From Pseudomonadota bacterium (GTDB lineage: Bacteria > Pseudomonadota > Gammaproteobacteria > Steroidobacterales > JBCBZW01): a stretch of DNA of 53,130 nucleotides. Within the stretch, counting starts at the first letter, position 1. Each line of letters starts with the position of its first letter. A program made the translations under genes and the position numbers. A model generated the notes under the pieces. The model was given only the letters and a program-made list of their open reading frames with translations. It searched no databases and had not been told where the DNA came from. Positions 1 through 7,717 of this stretch are shown in pieces. Location of the stretch: NCBI GenBank assembly GCA_039193195.1, contig JBCCWS010000039.1, positions 1 through 53,130 of the forward strand. Reading direction: 5' to 3'.

Positions 1-2
1 GA

Positions 3-116
3 CCCCAACACTCGGAAAACGCCGGCCTCAACCCTGAGAACGCCTCACAGGCACTCGCTCAGCTGCGGTCAACGCCCTACGATCTCATCTCAGGGGCTCA
101 ACGCCACACCTCATGA
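3..116 (+). CDS. Possible 3' end of a truncated upstream gene
   Basis: Frame 3 is open from the window edge to a TGA at 114-116 and gives about 37 residues of mixed composition (ending AQRHTS). No motif is recognisable and third-position GC is only moderate. It may be the tail of a gene cut by the window edge or just non-coding DNA ahead of the repeat at 127. Confidence 0.2.
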   Translation, partial: PQHSENAGLNPENASQALAQLRSTPYDLISGAQRHTS

Positions 117-126
117 ATAAAGCAGG

Positions 127-292
127 CTAGTGTCCTGAGTTAGAAGTTCGTTGATGACTTAGCGGCACCTTTTCGCCCCTGAACACGTTTCGCCTCCTCC
201 CGTGGGACCTGCCACGCTCGTCCTCGCGCCGCGCTCAGGGACAAAAACTCGCGTGCGAATTCATCAACGAACTTCTAACTCAGGACAACTAG
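127..292 (+). repeat. Element A, copy 1 (MITE-like, CTAG-bounded)
   Basis: About 166 bp with long terminal inverted repeats: left end CTAGTGTCCTGAGTTAGAAG, right end the reverse complement running into CTAG. The inner TTCGTTGATGA also pairs with TCATCAACGAA. No open reading frame of interest. Three more copies occur at 8674, 18906 and 52978. Its right CTAG is shared with element B copy 1, forming an A-B composite. CTAG ends fit TA target duplication of IS630/Tc1-type transposases (inference). Confidence 0.85.
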
Positions 293-381
293 TGAGCCGC
301 TTGGGAATAAGGTAACGCTCAGTCTGCGTAGGGGCAGACCCGAAGGGCGAGTAGCACCTCATTTACCAAGCGGCCCACTAG
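289..381 (+). repeat. Element B, copy 1 (short form)
   Basis: 93 bp with terminal inverted repeats CTAGTGAGCCGCTTGG and CCAAGCGGCCCACTAG. The interior GGTAACGCTCAGTCTGCGTA and GGGCAGACCCGAAGGGCGAG is shared with copies at 20381, 35101 and 52818. The right end lies 5 bp past the stop codon of the borosin methyltransferase, so the hairpin may also end that operon (inference). Confidence 0.85.
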
Positions 382-385
382 GACG

Positions 386-1204
386 CTAGCTGGCGAGGGC
401 GCGCCGATGGCGTTGCCACACGGCTTCCACCAGCTCAGTCTCATCGAGACCTAGCGCTCGCAGGTGCACCACATCTAGCTCCGGTGCCGCCAACGGCGGT
501 ACGTACAGAGTGGACACCTGCGACAGGGGACACTCGAGCAGGCTTCGCAGGGGCACGCGGTCGACCCTCGGCGCATCGAGAGGGAAAGCGGCCGCTTCGT
601 ACACTATCACCTCGTGCTCGGGCGTGTAGGAGGTGATAAGGTGAGCTACCAGCGCCTGTAGCCATTTCGGGTCGAGGCGAAAGGTCGATCGCCGATCACC
701 TAAGGCACCTACTTGCCAAAGCACCAACGGCACACGAGCGTCGAAGGCGCGCCGGTACACCAAGAAATCACCGGCTTCGTAGGTCTGCATGCCGCTGACT
801 CCGGGGTCGACGCCAAGATCGGCCACCAAGCAATCTTCGCTGGAGACGCCGGGCAGCATGCTAGCGCAATGGCCAGCCTGCCTAGCGCGCCGCACGGCCT
901 CGTGGGAGGGCCAGACGAAGACGCCGGGGTGGCCGTAGAAGGCGGCACATACGGTGCGAGCGTCGTCGAGCGGCGCTAACAGCCGCTCGACCATCATCTC
1001 ATAGCTCTCGTCGCGGGTTCGCCCACCGCGATAGCAATCCTCCAGGGACTCGATACGAGGATTGAGCTCCCGCAGATAAGCCAAGGCCAAGCTGTCGCCT
1101 GCGAGGGCGAAGGCAACGTCTGCACCTCGCAGCACGTTGCGCGCCTCAAGCGTCAGCTGCCCGGTCAGGCGAATGCCCGTGCCGATCAGGTACAGCGAAC
1201 CCAC
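386..1204 (-). CDS. Split-borosin alpha-N-methyltransferase (tetrapyrrole-methylase fold)
   Basis: 272 residues, GTG start, 18 nt after the precursor gene. The N-terminus (LYLIGTGIRL) is the first strand and SAM-site loop of the tetrapyrrole methylase fold. YGHPGVF at 90-96 and PGVSSEDCLVADLGVDPG at 118-135 are hallmarks of the borosin branch (OphMA, SonM), which methylates backbone amides of a peptide rather than a porphyrinoid. Y58, R64 and Y68 have the spacing of the catalytic Y66/R72/Y76 of OphMA as I recall it. There is no C-terminal precursor extension, so this is a split enzyme acting in trans on the 67-residue peptide next door. The protein is cytosolic. The alternative, a corrin or porphyrin methylase, is unlikely given the neighbour and the absence of cobalamin or sirohaem genes. 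Element B copy 1 follows the stop by 5 nt. Confidence 0.88.
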   Translation of the reverse strand: MGSLYLIGTGIRLTGQLTLEARNVLRGADVAFALAGDSLALAYLRELNPRIESLEDCYRGGRTRDESYEMMVERLLAPLDDARTVCAAFYGHPGVFVWPSHEAVRRARQAGHCASMLPGVSSEDCLVADLGVDPGVSGMQTYEAGDFLVYRRAFDARVPLVLWQVGALGDRRSTFRLDPKWLQALVAHLITSYTPEHEVIVYEAAAFPLDAPRVDRVPLRSLLECPLSQVSTLYVPPLAAPELDVVHLRALGLDETELVEAVWQRHRRALAS

Positions 1205-1222
1205 CTTGCAATGCCGCGGGCG

Positions 1223-1426
1223 CTAGATGATCAGGAAGTCAGCGTGAACGCTGCCTTCGCCTGCCGCTACCTTGATGGCATCGTGGTCGCCCTTGCGCAC
1301 GATGTCCTTGTGCTCATCGCTAAGGCCATGCTCCTGCATGACTCCTTCTGGATCCTGCTTGAAGCGATCACGCAGCTGGGGGTCTTCTCCGAAGTTTTTC
1401 ACCAGGATCTTCAGTTGCTCTGCCAT
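1223..1426 (-). CDS. Split-borosin precursor peptide, SonA-like
   Basis: 67 residues. The ATG at 1426 is chosen because GAGGAAC precedes it by a good spacing; an in-frame extension upstream to 1507 would overlap the oxidase gene and lacks such a site. A helical leader-like domain (NFGEDPQLRDRFKQDPEGVM at 11-30, then QEHGLSD) resembles the binding domain of SonA of Shewanella oneidensis as I recall it (order LGQDAQL, KQNPEAVM, HGLTDEQ). The short hydrophobic tail EGSVHADFLII is the likely core, with F64-I67 as candidate N-methylation sites. Unlike SonA there is no follower: the protein stops at the second Ile. It lies 11 nt after the oxidase stop and 18 nt before the methyltransferase, so it is co-transcribed with its enzyme. 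A Nif11-type leader is the alternative reading. Confidence 0.88.
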   Translation of the reverse strand: MAEQLKILVKNFGEDPQLRDRFKQDPEGVMQEHGLSDEHKDIVRKGDHDAIKVAAGEGSVHADFLII

Positions 1427-1437
1427 CGTTGAGTTCC

Positions 1438-3012
1438 TCAAGGTAAAGCTAAGGACAATTCCGAGTGGAATTGATAGGGCGCTAGACAGTCCGAACCCGC
1501 CAACCACGTTGGGGCGGCCAACCCGAAAGGTCCGCTAAGCAGCGCCTCAGCGCTCGTGAGCGCTCCTTCGACCCAGCCCTGCCAGGCGCCATAGGTTTCT
1601 CCACAGACATGCAGGCCGGGATCATCTTGGCTAGCGCGCAACCGCTCCGCGACGCGCCAAGCCTCCGCACCCACCCTCCAAGCATGCCACCCACCGAAGT
1701 AGGGGGCTTGGTCCCAGTCGACGAATACTCCCGCTAAAGGCTCGGGAACCTCGACTGAGTGGAGCTCCGACAGCTGGCGTGTCAGCTCTGCCGCCATCCT
1801 GGCTGGGAGAGGTCCGGACAACTTGACCTCGTCGCTTCCCTCGTTCCTAAGCGCAGCCCAAAAGGGTACCGCCCGCATATCTGGGAAACTGCCAAGCAGA
1901 AGCGCTTGCCCGCTCTTCTCGTCCTGCCCTAGATAGAAACACTGACGCATTGGAAGGTCGGTGTGCGAAGCGCTGAACTGGCCGAGACCGATGTGCCCCG
2001 GCCCCGAGGACACCTGCTCCCACCACGGGTTCTCATAGGCGAGAAATATTTTCGAAGCCGCAACACCGTCGCTCGCTGCGAGCGCCTTTTGGAACTCATC
2101 GCTGATCGACCACACTAGGCGCTGGAGGGCACCGCTCGACAGGGTTAGGATGACGCGCTTCGCGCGCACCTGCACGCAACCATCGCCTACGGCAAAGTGA
2201 AGGGTGCGGTAGCCATCGGTCGCGACGTCACTCACCTCGAGCAGGCGATGCTCCAAGTGCGTGACCGCGCCCGCAGCTTCCGCCCGCCCCTGCAGGGCGT
2301 GGGGCAGCTGATCGTAGCCATCGGGCAGGCGGAACCAGTTCCCCGTAAGGTCTGACAGCACAGAGAACACTGCCTCCTGCGCGTTCCAATTGGAGTACAA
2401 CGCGTAGGTACCCTGCGTGTCACTTAGGCACATCCGCGCCTCGTTGCTGATCACGCGCGCCAGCAGATTCCAAAATCCCCATCGATACAGGGGAACTCCA
2501 TCGAAGCTCGCTTCACGAAGCAAGCGCACTGTATCGCTCAGGCTGGCGCTTGGATTCAGCGGCCACACGGTATCGAGGCCCGGCACGATTCGGCGCACGG
2601 CGAGCAGCAGCAGCTCGTGTCCCTGCAGACCCTGCTCATCTTCACTCAAGGCGTACGGAAGCACGCCGGGTTCGGCAAAATCTCGCAGGGAGAAACGTCG
2701 CCCGCGCAGCCAGGCGAGATCGCTGTGCGGCGTGACCGCCTGGCGCTTCAACCCCAGGACGTTGCTGCACAGGCGATAGACGAGATCTTGAGCATCGCTG
2801 AAGAACATGCCCCCCAGCTCCGCGGGGATCGCCTGCTCTTCGCCGAGCGTGACCGACCAGAGTCGACCGCCCGTGCGGGTACCTTGCTCGAACACCTCGA
2901 CGGAAGACGCCCGCCGCGAAGGGTCCTCCATCAGGCGCCACGCGCAATACATGCCCGTCACCCCCCCGCCGACGATCGCGGTATCGATCTCTCTGCACCG
3001 ATCAGCCAACAT
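1438..3012 (-). CDS. FAD-dependent amine oxidase family protein in borosin operon
   Basis: 524 residues from ATG 3012, which overlaps the upstream diguanylate cyclase stop by 11 nt and is preceded by GGAGG at 6 nt. An upstream in-frame extension to 3300 is rejected as antisense-like and Arg-rich. A dinucleotide-binding motif IVGGGVTG lies near residues 13-20, with the second flavin motif GTRTGGRLWS at 44-53. The C-terminal FAD-closing segment GETYGAWQGWVEGALTSAEA (471-490) is typical of flavin amine oxidases. No signal peptide is seen, so it is cytosolic. Such enzymes oxidise C-N or C-C bonds of amines. In this operon it could act on the methylated peptide or on a side chain, but that is inference. 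It is translationally coupled to both neighbours. Confidence 0.8.
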   Translation of the reverse strand: MLADRCREIDTAIVGGGVTGMYCAWRLMEDPSRRASSVEVFEQGTRTGGRLWSVTLGEEQAIPAELGGMFFSDAQDLVYRLCSNVLGLKRQAVTPHSDLAWLRGRRFSLRDFAEPGVLPYALSEDEQGLQGHELLLLAVRRIVPGLDTVWPLNPSASLSDTVRLLREASFDGVPLYRWGFWNLLARVISNEARMCLSDTQGTYALYSNWNAQEAVFSVLSDLTGNWFRLPDGYDQLPHALQGRAEAAGAVTHLEHRLLEVSDVATDGYRTLHFAVGDGCVQVRAKRVILTLSSGALQRLVWSISDEFQKALAASDGVAASKIFLAYENPWWEQVSSGPGHIGLGQFSASHTDLPMRQCFYLGQDEKSGQALLLGSFPDMRAVPFWAALRNEGSDEVKLSGPLPARMAAELTRQLSELHSVEVPEPLAGVFVDWDQAPYFGGWHAWRVGAEAWRVAERLRASQDDPGLHVCGETYGAWQGWVEGALTSAEALLSGPFGLAAPTWLAGSDCLAPYQFHSELSLALP

Positions 3013-4807
3013 CCTCAACCTCCGATGCGTTTGCGTCATCACCGGCCCCCGGCTCACGGTATAGGTGGACTCGGTTGCGCCCCGCACGCTTAGCTTCGTA
3101 GAGCGCCTCGTCTGCCCACTTGAGCGCCTTGGCTTCATCCATGGCGCCCTGCAAGGGCGCGAGCACGCCCATGGATACGCCGACCGGAATGAGCAGATCC
3201 CCGTGTTTGACCGGATTCTCGGTGATCGCTGCGTGAAGTCGCTCCGCCGCCTGCTGCGCCTCCTCCCCCTCAACCTCATGCAGGACGACGGCGAACTCAT
3301 CGCCTCCTAGACGACAGATGAGATCGACTTCGCGCAGGTGCCCCAGGCAGCGGTCCGCCACCGCCACCAACGCGGCATCGCCCGCATCGTGACCGTGCGT
3401 GTCGTTGATGCGCTTGAAATGGTCGAGGTCGAAGAGGATCAGCGCACCGCTTGGCGGCACCAGCTCCAGCGAGACGAACAGTTCGGTGAGGAACTCGCTC
3501 AGGAAGCGACGGTTGTGTAGCCCCGTGAGCATGTCCGCATTGGCGATGTACACGGCTCGCTCCCGCTCTACCTCTGCGAGCCGGTGCCTCTCTCGAAGCT
3601 CGCCGACGCGCATCGAGAGGCCGAGCGCCAGGATCATCGCTTCGGCCACGCTGCCGACGTAAACCATGTACTCCGCCGCGGGCACCTGCGGCAGCAGCCC
3701 GGTGCCCACGAACGACCGCACGAGACTGCCACCGAGGAAGGCGCTCCACGCAACCGTGAAGATGAGCGCTTCGCGCGAGCCGCGCAGGCTCGACAGGACG
3801 CTGCAACCGAGCAAGACGAAGGTGGCGAGGGATATGGCGATCTGAGTGGCTGGCCCCACCCACCCGATCCACTGCAGGGGACCGAAGATGGCGAGAACGA
3901 CGAGCGCGAGCAGGGCTGTGTTGATAGCGTGCAACACTGCTCGTCCCACGACCTTGTGCTGGCCAATGCTGGTGAATACTTGGAAGAACACGATCGATGC
4001 GGTCATCATCAAGGCCGCGAGCGCGCTGTAGATCTTCGCCTCGTAGGGACGAATCGCCGCGGGCAAGACGCCTTGCAGCAGCCCCGTGTCCATGCCCATA
4101 AACAGCATTACCGTGAGAATGGTGGCCACGTACACGCGATGCCCGGGCGTGCGCAAGTTCAGGTAGAGCAGCAAGTTGTACACAAGCAGGGCGATGACCG
4201 ACCCGAAGTAGAGCCCGAAACCCCACAGGTTGGTGTGCCGGCGCTGCGCGAGCGTGAGCTCGTCCTCGAGCATGAGGCTCAGGGATCGAAGGGACTGCTG
4301 CACCGTCTCAACGCGAAGCAGGACCACCCGTTCCTCGGCGCCTGCGAGAGGCACAGGAAGCACGAAGGCCTGGGCCTCGATCCGACCGGGCGTGTACTCG
4401 TTGAAGCCCAGTGCGTAGCGCTCAAGGGGACTGTAGTCAGAGCGCAGCACATGAACGTCGAGTCGGGGAAAGAAGCGACGCTTTAGCTTCAAGCACCAAT
4501 CCACTCTGCCCCCATCTTGCGGCCTCACCTTCAGGCGTACCCACATCGGCGGCGCCGACTGCTCCCACGCCGGATCCCACGGTTGAAACTCGGCGGATGC
4601 CAGGGCGTTCGCATCGAACTCGGGAACCGCCGACACGGGCAGATACTCTGCTCGCTGCTTTAGTTGGGTGACCGTACCGGCGGGCGGCAACATCACTACC
4701 CCGTCCTCAGCCATCGCCGGCGATGGCGCGAGCTGAAGTCCCACGAGCAAGAGGAATGCCGAAAGCGCGCCGAGCGCGAGGGATGATGGGGCTGATTTAC
4801 TCAGCAC
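3002..4807 (-). CDS. 7TMR-DISM diguanylate cyclase
   Basis: 601 residues, GTG start with AGAGGA upstream. A signal peptide (about 1-33, ending APSPAMA) leads to a periplasmic 7TMR-DISM extracellular domain, seven membrane segments (about 193-400), a short coiled linker (ELRERHRLAEVERERA) and a GGDEF domain. The active motif GGDEF is intact at 501-505, and the inhibitory I-site RxxD (R492-D495) lies five residues upstream as in feedback-regulated cyclases. It makes c-di-GMP from two GTP at the inner membrane in response to an unknown periplasmic ligand. It is first in the operon and overlaps the oxidase gene by 11 nt, so signalling and peptide synthesis are expressed together. Confidence 0.9.
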   Translation of the reverse strand: MLSKSAPSSLALGALSAFLLLVGLQLAPSPAMAEDGVVMLPPAGTVTQLKQRAEYLPVSAVPEFDANALASAEFQPWDPAWEQSAPPMWVRLKVRPQDGGRVDWCLKLKRRFFPRLDVHVLRSDYSPLERYALGFNEYTPGRIEAQAFVLPVPLAGAEERVVLLRVETVQQSLRSLSLMLEDELTLAQRRHTNLWGFGLYFGSVIALLVYNLLLYLNLRTPGHRVYVATILTVMLFMGMDTGLLQGVLPAAIRPYEAKIYSALAALMMTASIVFFQVFTSIGQHKVVGRAVLHAINTALLALVVLAIFGPLQWIGWVGPATQIAISLATFVLLGCSVLSSLRGSREALIFTVAWSAFLGGSLVRSFVGTGLLPQVPAAEYMVYVGSVAEAMILALGLSMRVGELRERHRLAEVERERAVYIANADMLTGLHNRRFLSEFLTELFVSLELVPPSGALILFDLDHFKRINDTHGHDAGDAALVAVADRCLGHLREVDLICRLGGDEFAVVLHEVEGEEAQQAAERLHAAITENPVKHGDLLIPVGVSMGVLAPLQGAMDEAKALKWADEALYEAKRAGRNRVHLYREPGAGDDANASEVEDVG

Positions 4808-5080
4808 GAAGTCCTCTGCCCATTGGCGGTGAGCGGCACCGCAGGGCGCCAGTCAGGAGATAGGAGGGCGTTTAAGGGAACGACCCTAAGGAAGCGCGAG
4901 TCGGCCCGCATAGGCAAGCTACATTTTGTGGATGTGCGGCCTAGTCGTACGGGTGAAGGCAGGCCTCGTGAACTGGATCACGCTCTTGCCGTAACCTCGC
5001 GCCTGACACGATCGCTCAATATGGCGAGCGACGACAGTAGCATGCCGCACTGCGTACGCCGTCGGCAAACCCAAGTCTCT

Positions 5081-6490
5081 TTACAGGTAAGGGCTCAGCA
5101 GCGCGGCGAGGGAATCGCGCAGGCGCACGGGCACGGGCCGCGCGGAGAGGGGTTCATGGGCAGGCGCCTCACTGCGCCGGATGGTCTCCTCGATGTGCCT
5201 GCGCAGGCGCTCGCTCAGGCTGCGGGAGAACACCTCGACAGCAATTTCGAAGTTCAGGCGCAAACTGCGCGGATCGAGGTTGGCAGAACCGATCAAGCTG
5301 TAATCGTCGTCTACGCACAGCAGCTTGCTGTGGGCGAAGGGCGCCGGTTGGTAGTAGACCCTTACTCCCCAGGCGGTGAGCTCGGTCAACACGTTGCGGT
5401 TGGCCCAGTGCACGATGGGGAGGTTGTTAGACGCCGGCAACACCACCTGCACCCGCACGCCACGCAGGGTGGCCGCCTGCAGTGCTGCCACCATTTGCCG
5501 GTTCGGCAAGAAGTAGGGCGTCATGATCTGAATCGACGAGCGCGCCGCACCGATCGCAGCGAGGATCAGCAGAGCCAGGGAGTCGATGCTCTCATCGGGC
5601 CCATCAGCCACCACGCGACACTCGCACGCCCCTGGCGCCTGGGCGAACGCGATCGGCATCGGGGGCGGTGGGCGGCCCGTCGCAAACTGCCAATCGCGGG
5701 CAAACACGGCCTGAATCTCGCGCGCTACCGGGCCCGTCAACCGAAAGTGCACGTCGCTGATCTCTCGCGGGTGCCGTCCGTGTTCGCAATTGTCCTCGGC
5801 GATGTTGATGCCGCCGACAAAAGCCACCTCGTGATCGCAGGTGAGCAGCTTGCGGTGGTTGCGGCAGTTCAGGGAGAACCCGGGGAAGCGAAGGCCTGGC
5901 GGCAGGAAGCTGACCGCATTCACCCCTGCTCGGCGCAACAGGGATCGAGGGCGGCCGCGCGCGTACAGCTCACCGACGCCATCGAGCAGCACCAACACCC
6001 GCACCCCGCGTGACTCCGCCCGCACGAGCGCATCGATGAAGCGCTGCCCCATCGCGTCCGCGCGCAGGATGTAGGTGGCGAAGCAGATCTGCTCGCGGGC
6101 CGCGTCGATCCCCGCCAGCATGGCAGGGTAAGCTTCATCGCCGTTGTGCAGAACCTCGACGGCGTTGCCGCCTGAGCACGACTGCCCCGTAATCCGCGCA
6201 CCCACGCCGGCCAATCCCTTCCCGGCCGCCGCCTCGTGCAAGGGCAGCGAACGGGTGGACTCGTGAGCGACGTTGAACACCCCGCGACCACGCGACCGCG
6301 CCCCGACGCGAACGCGGTTGATGCCGAGGAAGTAGTAAGCGATGGGGCCCGCGTAAGGCACGAGCAGGCACACCATCAACCAGCTGGACGCGGCTCGCAC
6401 GTCTCGCTTGTAAAGTAGGATGTGGTAGCTGGCGAACGCTGCCGGCAACACGTGCAGCAACGCAAGGGGCAGCACCGTTAACGCGCTCAT
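5081..6490 (-). CDS. cls: Cardiolipin synthase, phospholipase D superfamily
   Basis: 469 residues. Two N-terminal membrane segments (about 3-25 and 35-56) precede two PLD domains. Both HKD motifs are complete: NHRKLLTCD (H212, K214, D219) followed by GG-N, and HSKLLCVD (H387, K389, D394) followed by GSANLD. The enzyme joins two phosphatidylglycerols, or PG with another phospholipid, to make cardiolipin at the inner membrane. Length and layout match bacterial ClsA-type enzymes. It diverges from an EEP-family gene 81 bp away. The E. coli clsB (ybhO) locus also pairs a cardiolipin synthase with an EEP protein (ybhP), so the pairing may be functional. The 273-bp gap downstream to 4808 holds no gene that I can see, only the promoter region of the borosin operon. 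Confidence 0.92.
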   Translation of the reverse strand: MSALTVLPLALLHVLPAAFASYHILLYKRDVRAASSWLMVCLLVPYAGPIAYYFLGINRVRVGARSRGRGVFNVAHESTRSLPLHEAAAGKGLAGVGARITGQSCSGGNAVEVLHNGDEAYPAMLAGIDAAREQICFATYILRADAMGQRFIDALVRAESRGVRVLVLLDGVGELYARGRPRSLLRRAGVNAVSFLPPGLRFPGFSLNCRNHRKLLTCDHEVAFVGGINIAEDNCEHGRHPREISDVHFRLTGPVAREIQAVFARDWQFATGRPPPPMPIAFAQAPGACECRVVADGPDESIDSLALLILAAIGAARSSIQIMTPYFLPNRQMVAALQAATLRGVRVQVVLPASNNLPIVHWANRNVLTELTAWGVRVYYQPAPFAHSKLLCVDDDYSLIGSANLDPRSLRLNFEIAVEVFSRSLSERLRRHIEETIRRSEAPAHEPLSARPVPVRLRDSLAALLSPYL

Positions 6491-6571
6491 GCCGCCGATA
6501 CTACACCCACATCGCCACCGACCGCGGGCGCCGCACGCACCCTGCGCATCGCCAAGGCTAAGCGCATTCCC

Positions 6572-7315
6572 ATGCGCCTAGTGGTGTGGAATATCCGCTA
6601 CGGCGCCGGCGTCGGCAAAGCCATGCACTGGCCCGTCCCCGGCATCGGCTACCTACGCCGCAACGAACCCAACCGGGAGCGAATCGCCACTTACCTGGCG
6701 GGCCTCGATCCCGACATTGTCGGCTTGGTGGAAGTTGATGGCGGCTCGATCCGCGCAGGGGTGGACCAAGCGAGGGCGATCGCCGACGCCCTTGGTCACT
6801 ACTCGGTCTACCGCTGCAAGTACGGCCCGCACTCGCTCGGCCTTCGCCTGCCTATCATCAGCAAGCAGGGCAATGCATTCCTGGCAGCTCCGCGCGTGGT
6901 AGGCGAACGCTTTCACTACTTCTCGCGCGGTACCAAGCGCCTAGTGATTGAACTCGAACTGGAAGCAGTGGCGATCTTCCTGGTCCACCTCTCCCTACGC
7001 GCTCGACACCGCCAGCATCAGCTCGAGCATCTACAGGCCCTGATCGGCGAGGTGGCGAAGCCGGTTTTGGTGGTGGGTGATTTCAACACCCTGGGGGGTG
7101 CCCATGAGCTCACCCGGTTCAAGGCCGCGCTGGGCCTAATCAGTGCGAATGCGCAAGGCCTCGCCACCTATCCCAGCGACAAGCCTAAGCGTGAACTCGA
7201 CTACATCCTGCACGATGAGCGAATCGTGATCGAGCACTTCGCGGTGGGAGACTCTCAGGCATCAGATCACCTGCCGATGATCTGCGACTTCCTGCTCTCA
7301 AAGGTGCCCGCATAA
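6572..7315 (+). CDS. Endonuclease/exonuclease/phosphatase (EEP) family protein
   Basis: 247 residues. The N-terminal WNIRYG strand, the metal-site Glu in VGLVEVDGG, the Asp/Asn pair in VVGDFNT and the C-terminal SDHLPM are the ordered EEP metal and catalytic motifs. Members cleave phosphodiester bonds in DNA, RNA or phospholipid headgroups, and the substrate cannot be told from sequence. No signal peptide is visible. It is divergent from cls with 81 bp between starts. A phospholipid-related role is suggested only by that neighbour. Confidence 0.8.
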   Translation: MRLVVWNIRYGAGVGKAMHWPVPGIGYLRRNEPNRERIATYLAGLDPDIVGLVEVDGGSIRAGVDQARAIADALGHYSVYRCKYGPHSLGLRLPIISKQGNAFLAAPRVVGERFHYFSRGTKRLVIELELEAVAIFLVHLSLRARHRQHQLEHLQALIGEVAKPVLVVGDFNTLGGAHELTRFKAALGLISANAQGLATYPSDKPKRELDYILHDERIVIEHFAVGDSQASDHLPMICDFLLSKVPA

Positions 7316-7332
7316 ACCCCAGGCGCTGGCGG

Positions 7333-7551
7333 TCAGATGATCCCGCCCCCCACCATCAAGCGCACGGCGGCAATCGCAAACACGACCAAGCAGAAATTTC
7401 GCCCACTGTCGGACCGCGACACGGCACCGCACAGCACGCCCATCAACGCGATCGGGAGCACGATCCAGTTTCCCCACCCCAGCAGCGGCAGCGCCGAGGG
7501 AATCGCCAGCAACAGGGCGAAAATGCCGATGAGAAAGGCAAGTATGTTCAC
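7333..7551 (-). CDS. Small two-helix membrane protein
   Basis: 72 residues, GTG start at 7551 with AGAGGA at a good distance. Two hydrophobic stretches (about 3-24 and 28-42) plus a third weaker one near the C-terminus (FCLVVFAIAAVRLMVGGG) mark it as an inner-membrane protein. The opposite-strand frame over the same bases has no membrane character and is taken as a shadow. It is convergent with the EEP gene (17 bp). I recognise no family, though the pattern resembles short uncharacterised integral membrane proteins of proteobacteria. Confidence 0.6.
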   Translation of the reverse strand: MNILAFLIGIFALLLAIPSALPLLGWGNWIVLPIALMGVLCGAVSRSDSGRNFCLVVFAIAAVRLMVGGGII

Positions 7552-7717
7552 GCTATTCCTCTAAAGAGTCCCCGCCGGGCAGTCATCCCTTGCACCTACC
7601 CAGAGCCGCCTTAGTGTACTGCGCCTGCACACGTGGGCGTGGCACTGTCCTTGACGCATAATCGAGGGAGGCGGTCGCGCGGGACATCGCGCGGCCTAGG
7701 AGTGAGCGGGAGATTCT

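Noticed and set aside
3013-3300. N-terminal extension of the amine oxidase
   Set aside because: It overlaps the cyclase GGDEF region, is Arg/Ser-rich, and ATG 3012 has a strong GGAGG site right before the FAD-binding fold.
4823-6013. Long plus-strand open frame opposite the cardiolipin synthase gene
   Set aside because: It has no family motifs and is His/Arg/Gln-rich as expected of an antisense frame in GC-rich DNA; the minus strand encodes two intact HKD motifs.
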